Shown: positions 44,916 through 56,916 of the stretch, one piece after another
Layout of the letters: every line of letters begins with the position of its first letter
Numbering within the stretch: the stretch's first letter is position 1
DNA from: Strobilurus pachycystidiatus
Taxonomy: Eukaryota > Basidiomycota > Agaricomycetes > Agaricales > Physalacriaceae
Reading direction: 5' to 3'
DNA: 64,000 nucleotides
Assembly (NCBI GenBank): GCA_019915135.1
Contig: JAHLMK010000006.1
Location: 1,922,001-1,986,000, forward strand
Position numbers and translations under genes: made by a program
The notes under the pieces: generated by a model
Database searches by the model: none
The model's input: the letters and a program-made list of their open reading frames with translations, nothing else
Told to the model about the DNA's origin: nothing

Positions 44916-46473
44916 AGAGCGAGTCTTCCAGTCCCCCTTCCTCGGGTCCATGGACCAATCGATTCAGTAGTCTACTTGTTGAAACCAGTGACAGTAGTGA
45001 CGAACAATCCGATCCCATGGACTTCGACGAACCAAAACCCTCGCGTGAAAGAAAGAACAAAATAGCCAAAAAGGGAAGTTTGCGGATCAAACCCATCAAA
45101 CACGTCCGCGGGACCCTCCCTTTCATCTGGCACGAAATGCAGGTTAACCCCCGCCAAGCTCTCAAAGTACTCCGGAAATACGCTCGGACCGATAGGGAGT
45201 CCGAAGTTACCCAGGAGGCCGTCCAAGACATCTTAGGCCTGGACTCCCGCCACGCCCAAGCAGCTATCCAGGAATTCCGACAACCTCGTCGTTGGATTCG
45301 ATCTACACGCCCGGGGCGCTGTATGAAAATCCCCATCACCCTCAAATTCCTGAATAGTGGCAAGGCCCTCACTGTGGTCGCCCTCATCGACTCCGGAGCC
45401 ACCGGAGCCTATGTCAATCGAGACTTCGCCGAAAACGAAGGAATGGACACCCAACGACTGCCACGCCCCATCGCTGTATCCAACGTTGATGGAACCCCCA
45501 ACAATAACGGGCCTATAGAGCAGATCGTGGATCTGCGGGTCGTAACCGACAACGAACACGAAGATGTTTTCACGTTTGCAGTGACTAACACCGGCGACGT
45601 CGACATCATCCTGGGATACAAATGGCTGAAAAAGCATAATCCCGAGGTCGACTGGGTCAAGGGAACCCTGGCGTTCACGAGGTGTCCGCCAGAGTGTCAA
45701 CGACGCCAGGCTCGCCGCGTATGGCGAGAAGAAGATGAAGAAGATCTCGAGGAGGGGGATCGGATTCTAGTCGTGAAGATGTGGGACGTCCCGCAGAATC
45801 GGTACGAGCAAAGAGAGCTTGACGCGGAACGAATCCGCGCTTTCGCCACTAAATCGACCCAGTTAGCGGGGGACCAAGCCAAAGCTAAGGGCGAGGCGCC
45901 CTTAGAAGAACTCGTTCCCCCGCAATATTTAGAGGAATTCCGACGGGTGTTCGAGAAGACTGAGTTCGATCGGTTGCCGGAGCGTAGGAAGTGGGACCAC
46001 GCTATCGAACTTAAACCCGACGCAACGGAGTTCAAGGGGAAGATATACCCCCTCGCCCCCTCCGAACAAGTGGAACTCGACAAGTTCATCGAAGAGCACC
46101 TCCAATCAGGGAGAATCCGCGTCTCCAAATCCCCCTACGCCTCTCCATTCTTCTTCGTCAAGAAGAAAGACGGGCGCCTCCGCCCCATCCAAGACTATCG
46201 CCAGCTGAATACCATGACGGTGAAGAACTCGTACCCCCTTCCCCTCCTCTCCGACGTCCTTCACAAACTGCGAAACGCAAAGCTGTTTTCTAAACTGGAC
46301 GTTCGGTGGGGATACAACAATGTCCGCATCGTCGAAGGCAACGAACATAAAGCCGCTTTCATCACCAACCGAGGACTCTTTGAGCCTCTAGTCATGTTCT
46401 TTGGACTAACAAATAGTCCGGCAACATTCCAGACCATGATGAACGACCTGTTCCACGATTTGATCTTGCGCGG
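44898..46473 (+). pseudogene. Pol of chromovirus 1, 5' part: protease and start of reverse transcriptase
   Basis: This part is open in the -1 frame of gag. It encodes a retropepsin-like aspartic protease with ALIDSGATGAYVN as active site and DIILGYKWLKKHNPEVDW downstream. A connector and the reverse-transcriptase fingers and palm follow: YASPFFFVKKKDGRLRPIQD, LFSKLDVRWGYNNVRI (first catalytic Asp) and PLVMFFGLTNSPATF. The frame is interrupted after FHDLILRG by the 1.7-kb insertion at 46474-48177, just before the YMDD box, so no full-length Pol can be made. Confidence 0.9.
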
Positions 46474-48177
46474 TGATACGCATTGTAGAATCCTAGTGCC
46501 AGAACCAAGGAATTTTGCGATTCCTGTAGGAGTCTATGCCAGGACTTCCCGTCACAGCACAATGACCAGAGAGACACACGGAGAAACTACCTTAACGCAG
46601 GCCAGTCTCCAGGACTAAGGAAAACACCATACGCGCCTTTTAGGACGCGGTATGATTGACCGATCGTACTCCTTAACTCCGAATATCCTTATCCAAGCGT
46701 TGTACTCTTAAAACCAGGAGTTCATTCAACCGTGTTGGTCACGCAACGACAAGTGCCTACCAGAAATAGCACTACGGAAAGTACCCAGGCAGGAGATACT
46801 CTACCAAGAAGGCTCAAGGAGTTCACTCGTGCTAAGTCAGAACTCGCGCGACCGAGAATAGATCACGGAGAAGATCTCTCTTCCGGGCCATGGCGCCTTC
46901 GGAATAGTGATCTCCGCTCCGACGCCCCGCACCAAAGAAGAAAACGGACTTCGATCCGCCGCCGCCGATCACTAAAGATAGACCTGGCTAAAAGGCCCGA
47001 TCATGGACCTTGTACCTCCCTGGAACTCGCGTATGGATGTGGCGTCACTGAGTTGTCGAAAACGAATCACCTTCCAAGCGCTAAGGACAAACGCAACCAA
47101 CGCCTAAAGACACGAAAGAACTCATTAAGGAGTTTTGCCAAGACAAGCGGGACCTCGGGAGACAGAAATAGACTTAAGGAAGAGCCAGATCGGTGGTGTG
47201 GCGCACTTGGCGCTGACCAAGTGTTCAGTCTTCTCCCGGGTCGGCTGTTTCGAACAGGGATAGCCAATCAGGACGCTAGTACAGAATGACTCGACCCCCG
47301 AGAGGCCCGACATGTAGTAAACCCGCTTACAGTACAGAATAGTAGGAATAGTATAAAAGGCCAGAAAGCGCCAGTAGATAGGGAGCTTAGTGCCCCCACA
47401 GTATCCGCTAGTAATACGCAGTCGCTGTAGTGAATCTAACTCGAGTTTCGACTCAACTTACTCTGAATTTGAGAGAACCCAAAAGACCTTGAAAGCCCCA
47501 AAAAGACCTTAGAACCATTTAGGCAATATCAGGTGTTAGCAAACTCCTTGAAGAACTCATCGGTTCCTATCCTCCAAGTCACTAAGACAATACTAAACGA
47601 CACCACTTGGCGTTAGACCCTTGTGTTTGTTAGAAGGCCGGGTTGCAAGTAGCTCTGCCTTGCAATCACGCTCTGTTGTGAAGTATTCGCCTTTGAGGAG
47701 TTTAGTTGAGTTTGAACGAGTGTTGTTATCGTCTGAAACACCTTACGGAATCTTTGGTCCCAGTCCAAGACACTAGAAGTTTGGTTTAAGGACAAGGAAA
47801 TCGCCTTACTTGGTAGCAGTCCAGTAGCATAAACACCTACGGTAGCGGCCTGCCATAAGACAATCACCTTGTACAAAAGAACGATCAATAAGAAGGAGCT
47901 ACATTGCCTCGCGCTGTTTAAGGTCTCCGTACGTTGTGACTTCGGCCTACGACTTTCAGATTATCTTGTTCGACTTTGTGAATCAATCTCCCTACACCCC
48001 CTAAAACTACTCGAACGCAAGTTCGGAATACATCTCTATTGTTCCAATACCAAAAGTACTTGTTCCTTTGAATAACTACACCAGCCTCGCTCCCACAAGG
48101 AGTATTAGTGAGATATAAGGATAGATAGGATAGATTTCATAGCCCCTTTTAGAGGTCTATTTCGAACGTGCATATCA
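46474..48177 (+). mobile_element. 1704-bp solo LTR-like insertion (copy A) inside reverse transcriptase
   Basis: This non-coding element begins TGATACGCATTGTAGAATCC and ends CGAACGTGCATATCA (TG...CA, with imperfect inverted ends TGATAYGCA). A 4-bp duplication GCGG flanks it (46470-46473 and 48178-48181). Removing it with one GCGG restores the RT reading ...LILRG-KVIVYMDDIL. It holds a TATA box (TATAAAA, 47352-47358). A homologous copy of nearly the same length lies inverted at 54362-56071. With no internal genes, both are best read as solo LTRs of an unidentified long-LTR element. Confidence 0.82.
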
Positions 48178-50640
48178 GCGGCAAGGTGATCGTATACATG
48201 GACGACATCCTGGTGTTCACCGAGGGTATCAATGAACATCGACAGGTTATGAAGGAGGTCCTACGCATCCTTCAAGACAACAATCTCAGCGTACAAGGAT
48301 CCAAATGCGATTTCGAGAAATCAGAAGTGGAGTATTTGGGACTGATTGTGGGGAACGGACAGTTCCGTATGGATCCTGTCAAAGTCGAGGGTGTTAGGGC
48401 GTGGCCCACACCCAGAACCGTCAAAGAGGTCCAATCCTTCCTCGGATTCGCCAACTTCTACCAGCGGTTCATCGAGGGGTTTGCACAAGTAGCAAAGCCC
48501 CTTCACTCCCTTTCGAAGAAGGATATCCCCTGGAGATGGGGAGACGCGGAGGAGGAAGCCTTCGCGGATCTGAAGGACCGAATCACTTCGGAACCCATCT
48601 TGCACTTCCCAACACAAACGGGTCGCTACCGCATCGAGGTGGACGCATCGGAATTCGCGACGGGCGGCGTCTTAAGCCAGGAGCAAGACGGCAAGACGGT
48701 CCCCATCGCATTCATGTCCAAATCACTGAGTCCCGCGGAGCAGCGAAACTACGACATACACGACAAGGAGATGTTGGCCATCATGAGAGCGCTGGCCGAC
48801 TGGAGGCATTACGTTCTCGGAGCTCCGGAACCAACCCTCATCCTGACGGATCACAAGAACCTCGAAGTTTTCATGCAGGCCAAGAAGCTTAATCGCCGCC
48901 AGGCACGGTGGTCACTCGACCTGGCGGAGTACAACTTCACGCTGGTTCACCGCCCGGGGGCGCAGAACAAAAAGGCCGATCTCTTGTCGAGACGACAAGG
49001 ACATGAGAGGGGGGCGGACGACAATCGCGACACCGTATTACTCAAAAAGGAATATCTCAGCCGCATCTTTGCCACGCCGATCTTGATCGACGATTATAAC
49101 CATATTCGGGCAATGGATGAAGTAACGATTGCCACCGAAGGGAACGACTTTATGGACCGAATAATCGCCGCGAAGGACGAGTGGGAGGAGAAAGTGAAGA
49201 AGATGGTCGGGAAGACTGTAGAAGATAAGGGAGGATACCTTACCAAAGAAGGACTACTCTATGTCCCGGCCAACCGCACACTACGCCAACGAATCATGCG
49301 GCAACATCATGACACCGCAATAGCGGGCCATCCGGGACGATTCCGAACCACGGAGCTAGTGCTACAGAACTATTGGTGGCCCGGACTATACGCAGACGTG
49401 GCGCGTTATTGTAACGGATGCCTCGACTGTCAGAGGACCAAATCGTCCCGACAACTCAAAGTTGGACAACTACAACCTAACGAAATCCCCTCGGCGCCCT
49501 GGCAGCATATCAGCGTCGACCTAATCGTCGAACTCCCCGAGTCCCTCGGATATGACTCCATCATGGTAGTGGTCGACCGATTTACGAAGATGGCAAGGTT
49601 CATGCCCACCACCACTCACATTACGGGAGAAGGAGCAGCGAGGCTGTTCCAGGATCACGTCTGGAAGGACTTCGGATTCCCAATAAGTGTCATCAGCGAT
49701 CGAGGAGGCCAATTCGTGGGCCAATTTACCATGGCACTATATCAAGGACTCGGCGTCAAACAACGAGCATCCACCGCGTACCATCCACAGACGGACGGAC
49801 AGACGGAACGTATCAATCAGGAGGCTGGAACAGTACCTCCGCGTCTTCACCAATCACCAACAAAACGACTGGGCATCCTGGCTGTCCCAAGCGGAATTCT
49901 CCTACAACGACAAAGCCAGTTCGTCTACGAAGAAATCCCCCTTCCAACTGATGTATGGCATCAACCCGCTTCGAGGCACGGAACCCCGCACCGCCACTCA
50001 GAACGAGAGTGCGGACGAGTTCGTCACTCGCCTGGACAGGGCTCGGGAGGAAGCTCGCGCCGCCCTGACGGCCGCCACCGCCACTATGAAGAGGTTTTAC
50101 GACGAGAAACGACGACCGGATCCGGACTACAAAGTCGGGGACAAAGTACTTCTCGAGACCACCAATCTCAAGATCGATCGTCCCTCTATGAAACTCGCCG
50201 ATAAACAATATGGGCCTTTCAAAGTCCTGAAGAAGATCGGTAAGGCATCATATTGCATTCAGCTCCCTGCCTCGTTCAAGATACACAATGTCTTCAACAC
50301 GGTTTACCTTCGACCCTACATTGAAGGACTCCCTCACCAGACCTATACGCGACCCGATCCCGTCATCGTGGATGACGAAGAACAATGGGAGGTCGAGAAG
50401 ATTGTGGGGCACAAGAAGTTCCGTGGGCGGACCCAATACCTCCTCAAATGGAAAGGGTACCCCCTGGAAGAGAACACTTGGACGTACGAAGCGGATATTC
50501 AAGCACCGGCCCTTCTCCGAGCTTACAAGAAGAGCGAAGGGATCGTAGCCGACGTCCTACCGGCAGGAAGTCAGTCCCGATCGCAGCGTCGCGCTAAGAT
50601 TCGCGCCATGAGGACATGCGCCTTGAAGAGGGGATATTGT
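48178..50640 (+). pseudogene. Pol of chromovirus 1, 3' part: RT, RNase H, integrase, chromodomain
   Basis: The reading resumes with KVIVYMDDILVF (catalytic YMDD). The RT connection domain follows, then RNase H (IEVDASEFATGGVLSQ, DHKNLEVF). The integrase zinc-binding region ends with CNGCLDCQRTK, and its core contains VDLIVELPES, VVDRFTKMARFMP, VISDRGGQF and STAYHPQTDGQTERINQ. One extra base near 49820 shifts the frame. The rest (LEQYLRVFTNHQQNDW onward) reads in the next frame through a GPY/F-like region to a C-terminal chromodomain (WEVEKIVGHKKFRGRTQYLL, WKGYPLEENTW). A chromodomain marks the element as a chromovirus that targets specific chromatin. The last frame stays open into the 3' LTR. 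Confidence 0.9.
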
Positions 50641-51056
50641 CATGACTTGACTGCGCCACAGACGCCTAGCCGATCGAAGGCGACGCCTGCGCGGGCGGGA
50701 GCAACGGTATTGCGCCCATCGTCGGGATCTATCCGACGGCCGTCTGATGGCAGCACATGGTGGCGGAGCTCGGCCGACGGGAAAGCGGGATTGGGCGGGA
50801 TAGGGCGCGCTCCCGACCAATCACGGGCGGGATGGCGCGATGACTCGTGCGATGACTCGGGAATGAGTCAGAAGGGCGCACCCGCGCCCATCGGGCGTCG
50901 GGCGTCGGGAACTGTATGAAAGAGTCAGTAGTCAGTAGAGTAGTTCTTCAGAGAACCGTTGTCTTTCCCCCGGGATTCAATACATCACCTCTTACACCGC
51001 TCTCTAGTCGTTGCCTCGTGCGCCCTCGCTATAGACGAATAGGCCCGACGCTGACA
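50638..51056 (+). repeat. 3' LTR of chromovirus 1
   Basis: This 419-bp copy is 98% identical to the 5' LTR and is followed by the target duplication GTTAA (51057-51061). Its TATA position reads TATGAAA, so it may be a weaker promoter than the 5' copy. Confidence 0.95.
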
Positions 51057-51547
51057 GTTAAGGACGAAGTCTGGGTAACTAGTACAGCGCTGTCTCTGTA
51101 TTTATACTAATCCCATGCTTGCTCATTGTTCTTCTTCTCAAAGCTTCTACCTCATGCTCCTGATGCGTCGGGAGTGGTCCGACGCTGCGGATGACGGAGG
51201 TCCCAACATCCCGATGATCACCCACCAGATTGATGGCCGCTCATTGGTTGGGAAGGCGGGATTGGTCGGGTGCCGACTCCCGCCTGACTCATGCAGCCTA
51301 AGTATAATCCCGGTGTGTCATGCACCATGTGTGCTCGTTCCAGAGTGTTCCTGGGAGGGCGGGAAGCCCGACTCGGGCGGGGCTTCATGATCCCGGCTCT
51401 GTTGCCATAAGGGATCGAACCCCCGACTCCTCGATATGTCTCTCAGCATCTTCTGTTGTGGCGTTGGTTTGTGTAGTAACAGCATTAGGACGCCAGAGTA
51501 TGACCGAAGTGGAAGATCCTTGGTTGCGGCGGGGCTACATCATGACA
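51057..51547 (-). mobile_element. Solo LTR, second fragment (split by the chromovirus)
   Basis: This is the 5' portion, in LTR orientation, of the solo LTR begun at 42894-43256. On the minus strand it starts TGTCATGATGTAGCCCCG and carries a TATA box (GTATAAATACAGAG) followed by TACCCAGACTTCGTCCTTAA. It includes the GTTAA duplication left by the chromovirus. CCCTG follows at 51548-51552. Confidence 0.82.
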
Positions 51548-53586
51548 CCCTGCTTCCTTCAACGGCGCAAAGATCTTGGCTATAGCGGCATGGAAAGACG
51601 TTGGTAGCGGGAGCCCACCGTGGTCTTTGAAAGCTTGCCCTTGCTCATCTTGTCAACTGGGAGATATGGGACAAGTATGCACGCCAGCTGTGACGGCTTG
51701 CGACAAAGGTGGCTCAGTATGTTCCCAAAAGTAAGGTATATAGAGTACGCCTGTCGACTGCCAGAAAACTGGGTGAGCTGTGTCTTGTCCGTCGACACAA
51801 TGAGTGGTGCAACCGTACGCCCTTTAGGAAGTTTGTCCTGTCAGACGTGTCAGAGTTTTGTTTGAACGGGGAATAAAAGCTTGAACACTTACCTGTATCA
51901 GTCCCCACCATTTCACTGTCCACAATCTTGTTGTAGAGACGATGATCTCGATTCTCATCCGAGAAGAGTGTACTGGGTTTATAAACAAGGTGCTGGGCGA
52001 GTTCTGGATCTCCCCATAAAGAAGAGATTGACTGGAGGATGTCGCGGTGACAAAGGGTAAATTTTTTGTCAGGGCGGTCCGGGAAGGACAGGTGCTTCAC
52101 CTTCCACTCCCCTGCGCGGCGGGGAATGGAGTCGACAATTTTGTGCAGGCTGCACGTATTCTCGTAAGACAGACCAGGCTTCTCTCTACCCTAAAAGGAG
52201 ACATGAGCGCGAATTAAATGGCGTGTGTAAGAATCTTACCCCGGGAATTTCCAACAACTTGTTGAAAGCATTGTGTCCAATGCCTTCTTCAACCATCCAC
52301 TGCGCCACCCTCCAATCCAACTCCAAAGCAAAGGGCTTGTAGATACCCTTACCAACGCTGTCCAATACAGTACCAAACCCAGAAGTGAAAATGGGGGGGA
52401 AGCGAAACACGGGTTTTTGTCCCGTTTTTTGTTCTGAAAAAGCACGCATGGCATTATAACACGCTGCTGAGTAGATACTGTGAGATATTTGTGATAAAGC
52501 ATGTCCTCACCGGGCGTTATCCTCGATGTTATGTTTCTGGGCTGCACAGCCACACAAAATAACAACCTCAATTTGCAGTTCAGAAAGACCGTATTCTCAG
52601 TTGATTTTGCCTCAAAATGGGGGGTTTTTGAGGTCACTGAATCCAAAAGTGAAGTCCCTTTGGCTGTCAGATAGCGGTGATAGGCCCATTTTCGCTTCCC
52701 CGTTTGGCGGGGCCATAATTGCGCCTCATTCCTGACGTGTGTATTTCCAAAGGGCCCCAAATCTCTTCAGTTATAGACTTATGACATGGCCTTACATCCT
52801 ATACACAAGACAGTTCATCTCAAATACCCAGAATAACGTCAAGAAAACAAGATTTGTTAGGTCGTTTCGCTTCCGGGTTCACTACTGTATCTCGTTGCCA
52901 TCCATGGCCACGTCACCAGCAACGTTCGCGCCAAATAGGGCTGCCCACTCCTCATGAACTGTGCTCGACATACAAATGACGATGCCGGCAGTTGGGTGAG
53001 CATCAGATACTCGTTTGGAAGTCACATCATCCTTGTTGTCGTCTAGATAGCGCGCCTGCTCACCAAGAAGTGTGTTCATCCGTATTTGCTGGGTGGCCGG
53101 CCCAGGACCAGCTTGGCCAATGGCGGATGCGTAAGACCCGTCCACCGCCTCAAAGACTTTGTTTGCCTGCGCGCGCTCCGGCCACTTGCGAAAGGAGGCC
53201 ACGGCGTCATTGTCTTCATCAATATCTATGTCGTCTTCTTCAACATCATCTCCCTCACCGTCTGACTCTCCGGCGACGTCTTGATCCCCGTCTCCTTCTC
53301 CGTCTGATGCCTCATCTGCGCTGGATACCATATCATCGCTGAGCTCATCTTCATCGACATCTTTGAATATGAAGTCACCAGATAATTTGTCGGCAGAAAA
53401 AGACTGAGAGCCGGCTTCGATTGTTGGTGGGTCATGAAGAGCGGCGGCAGCAAGATATTTGGGCAATTTGCTAAAAGCTATCCACCATGCACACGACTTT
53501 GCCTGCCAAAGGTGGCTGCGCATAGCTTGAACGGTGCGGAAGGCGCGCGGGCAGTCGGGCTGCTTGCATCGGATGTTGAGCACCAT
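51548..53586 (-). pseudogene. Plavaka-type (KDZ) transposase, N-terminal and central part
   Basis: On the minus strand the frame opens with a C2H2/CxC-type zinc finger (CKQPDCPRAFRTVQAMRSHL). An acidic linker rich in D and E follows (DEDELSDD, GDGDQD). Central transposase pieces in shifting frames come next: ALELDWRVAQWMVEEGIG, NKLLEIPG, KPGLSYENTCSLHKIVDSIP, LCHRDILQSISSLWGDPELA, STDKTQLTQFSGSRQAYSIY and RKPSQLACILVPYLPVDK, ending FAPLKEAG at the insertion. Joined across the insertion with one CCCTG, the frame continues into the C-terminal part at 42893. The exon structure is unclear and several stops are present. Confidence 0.78.
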
Positions 53587-54361
53587 TGTGGGGGCAGATG
53601 TACCAACAAAGATTGTCTAGATATGGCAAATTCAGTAACGGATGTGTGCCCAAAGGCAAGTGGAACATACACAAGCTGGCAAGAGAAGACTTGCTGGCGG
53701 AAATGGTGACGCTGACAAAAGAGGCAAGAGTGAAGCCTGATAACGCTTGTGTTAGCAATAAATTATATATGGAAGGAGGAGGTATGTACCTTGAGTACGG
53801 AGGCGAGCACGTAGAACCAGCACAAAAAATAAGAGCTGATATTTGCATGGCTGTAGCACCGTGGGCGTGGGCGTAGAGAGAACCTACAATGCCATACGCA
53901 GAAGTGGAAATTTTTTGTCAGGCAGGAACTTATGATATAGAAGGTGTAAACATACCAAATTGCGCATACAGGGCAAGGACGGAACCGGTAAAGATCAACC
54001 AGAAAGTAGATAGTGACAAAATCAGTACACACAAAGGCCGATAAATCTTGACACCTTACCCTAGAGAGGTAGCCGGCACTGGGGTGGGAGTGTTGCAGGC
54101 GTGCTTGCACTAGACAGAGCACACCTAAAGATTGCACCACCAGAACTAGTCTTAGTGGGCAGCTCACCAGAACTTGTCTTAGCGAGGATGGGAGTCGAAC
54201 TGCTGGCAGCCAGGAGGAATGCATCGGGGAGCGGACACCGGGACAGGCAAAGCGGGTACTAAGAGTGAAGTTATGTTATGACTCCGAGTTGGGCCTGGGC
54301 ACAAAATTTTGAACTCCGCTCCAACACGCATCGGATGCCTGATCTGGATCAAGATACCCGT
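53587..54361. other. Upstream region of the Plavaka transposase
   Basis: No convincing gene is seen. The stretch probably contains the promoter and 5' non-coding part of the transposon (transcribed leftward) and unique DNA up to the inverted solo LTR at 54362. Confidence 0.4.
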
Positions 54362-56071
54362 TGACATGCATGTTTGAAATAGACCTCTACAAGAGACTAT
54401 GAAATCTAACCTATCTATCCTTATATCTCACTAATACTCCTTGCGGAAGCGAGGTTTGTGTAGTCGTTCAGGTGAAAAAGTACTTTTGGTATTAGGACAA
54501 TAGAGATGTATTCAGAACTTGCGTTTGACTAGTTTTAGAGGGTGTAGGGAGATTGATTCACAAAGTTGAACAAGATAATCTGAAAGTTGTAGGCCGAAGT
54601 CACAACATACGGAGACCTTAAACAGCGCAAGGCAATGTAGCTCCTTTCAACTGATCATTCTTTTGCACAAGGCAATCGTCTTATGGCAGGCCGCTACCGT
54701 AGGTATTTATGCTACTGGACTGCTACCAAATAAGGCAATTTCCTTGTCCTTAAACCAAACTTCTAGTGTCTTGGACTAGGACCAAAGATTCCGTAAGGTG
54801 TTTCAGACAATAACAACACTTGTTCAAACTCAACTAAACTCCTCAAAGGCGAATACTTCACAACAGAGCGTGATTGCAAGGCAGAACTACTTGCAACCCG
54901 GCCTTCTAACAAACACAAGGGTCTAACGCCAAGTGGTGCCGTTTAGTATTGTCTTCGTAACTTGGAGGATAGGAACCAATAAGTTCTTCAAGGAGTTTGC
55001 TAACACCTGATATTGCCTAAAATTTAAATGGTTCTAAGGTCTTTTTGGGGCTTTCAAGGTCTTTTGGGTTCTCTCCAATTCAGAGTAAGTTGAGTCGAAA
55101 CTCGAGTTAGATTCACTACAGCGGCTGTGTATTACTAGCGGATACTGTGGGGGCACTAAGCTGCCTATCTACTGGCGCTTTCTGGCCTTTTATACTACTC
55201 CTGCTACTTTGTACTGTAAGCGTGTTTACTACCTGTTGGACCTCTCGGAGGTCGAGTCATTTTGTACTAGCGTCCTGATTGGTTATCCCTGTTTGAAACA
55301 GCCGACCCGGGAGAAGACTGAGCACTTAGTCAGCGCCAAGTGCGCCACAACACCAACCTGGCTCTTTCTCGCGTCTATTTCTGTCTCCTGAGGTTCCATT
55401 TGTCTTGGCAACTCCTTAATGAGTTTCTTTGTGTCCTTAGGCGTTGGTTTGTTATTTCCTTTAGCGCTTGGAAGGTGATTCGTATCCGGAAACTCCAGTT
55501 ACGCCACATCAATATGCGAGTCCATGCAAGGTACAAGATCCATGATTGGGCCTTTTAGCCAGATTTATCCTTAGTGATCGGCGGCGGCGGATCAAAGTCC
55601 ATTTTCTTTTTTGGTGCGGGGCGTCGGAGCGGAGATCACTATTCCAAAGGCGTCATGGCCTGGAAGAGAGATCTTCTCCTTGATCTATTCTTAGTCACAC
55701 GAGTCCTGACTTAGCGCAAGTAAACTCCTTGAGCCTTCTTGGTAGAGTAACTCCTGCCTTAGTACTTTCTGTAGTGCTATTTCTGGTAGGCACTTGTCGT
55801 TGTGCAACCGACACGGTTGAATGAACTCCTGGTTTTAAGAGTACAACGCTTGGATAAGGATATTCGGAGTTAAGGAATATGATCGGTCAATCATACCGCG
55901 TCCTAAGGCGCGTATGGTGTTTTCCTTAGTCCTGGAGACTTGCCTGCGTTAAGGTAGTTGCTCTGTGTGTCTCTCTGGTCGTTGTGCTGTGACTGGAAGT
56001 CCTGGGCATAGACTCACACAAGAATTGCAAAATTCCTTGATTCTGGCACTAGTTTTCTACAATGTGTATCA
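54362..56071 (-). mobile_element. 1710-bp solo LTR-like insertion (copy B), inverted
   Basis: This is the second copy of the element at 46474-48177, in opposite orientation. On the minus strand it begins TGATACACATTGTAG and ends CAAACATGCATGTCA. It is flanked by its own 4-bp duplication (CCGT on the plus strand, 54358-54361 and 56072-56075), which differs from GCGG of copy A, so the two are independent insertions. The TATA box is at 55188-55194 on the minus strand. The copies align along their full length with scattered differences, many of them transitions. Confidence 0.82.
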
Positions 56072-56302
56072 CCGTCCTCTTTCCCTCTGCTGTCTTTCTC
56101 GACGATTGACCCACGGAGCGCCGGTTGGATTACCATTTGAATTGTCTGGTGCGTGATCTGCCGTCTCCAATTTGGCGTGCTCACAATTTTCACAGCTTTC
56201 TCGTCCGCACCACCACCTTAGCCTCAACCCAACAACACCGTTCCCACACCCGCAGATCTAGCATCACGGGTCTGCAAGCTCTCTCTCCACCTAGATCTAG
56301 CA

Positions 56303-56916
56303 TCAGGTGTCGCTTCTGTGTCTAAGTCCAGTGCTAGACATCTGCGCCGCCCCAGGACAATATTGTCGGCCCCGTGCTATGAGCTCAAAGTCCTCTTTGG
56401 CGGGCTCTATTGGACAAGTTTTCTGGGAGTCGTTTGTGTTTGTGACCACTCCGAATGCCCAGTACATTCCATCTGACCTTCTTCTTGGCACCCGCAATAT
56501 TTGTCAGCGCCAACAGCTGCACTTTGGACCCGATGATCCCATCATACACCCACAGTATTTTGACTGGCGTGTACCCCACCTCGCATGCATTCCTCACTGT
56601 GACATCAACCTCTTCCAGTTGCTGGCTTTCTGGCGCAAGTCGGATGAATCCAAATTTGAGCTGGTGGGAACCACTAGCGCCGCCAGCGGTATTGGCTTTC
56701 TGCGGGCCTCCGTGCGGGAAGATCTCTCTGCCGCCGTCGGCGTTGCACTTGCCCGACTCGACAAAGATCTCTCCGCGGATGTCAATGTAGGCATGCGCAC
56801 CAATTGCTCGATCTGTTCACTGCGTCACAAACTGCGGTACTACCTCTGCCGTTTAGATCTAGCCTCATTGTTCCATGAGGCGGCGTCTGTATACCGTCAA
56901 ACAGTGATACACAGGG
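56303..56916 (+). pseudogene. Fragment of an unidentified basidiomycete repeat-family protein
   Basis: An open frame with coding-like content reads PGQYCRPRAMSSKSSLAGS, FVFVTTPNAQYIPSDLLL, PDDPIIHPQYFDWRV, NLFQLLAFWRKSDESKFELV and CSICSLRHKLRYYL. It ends exactly where the LTR at 56917 begins, which suggests disruption by that insertion. I cannot name the family. The CxxC pair could bind a metal. Confidence 0.4.

Noticed and set aside
46732..47289. 185-codon frame in the 1.7-kb solo LTR
   Set aside because: Basic, low-complexity translation that is not preserved in the second copy at 54362-56071.
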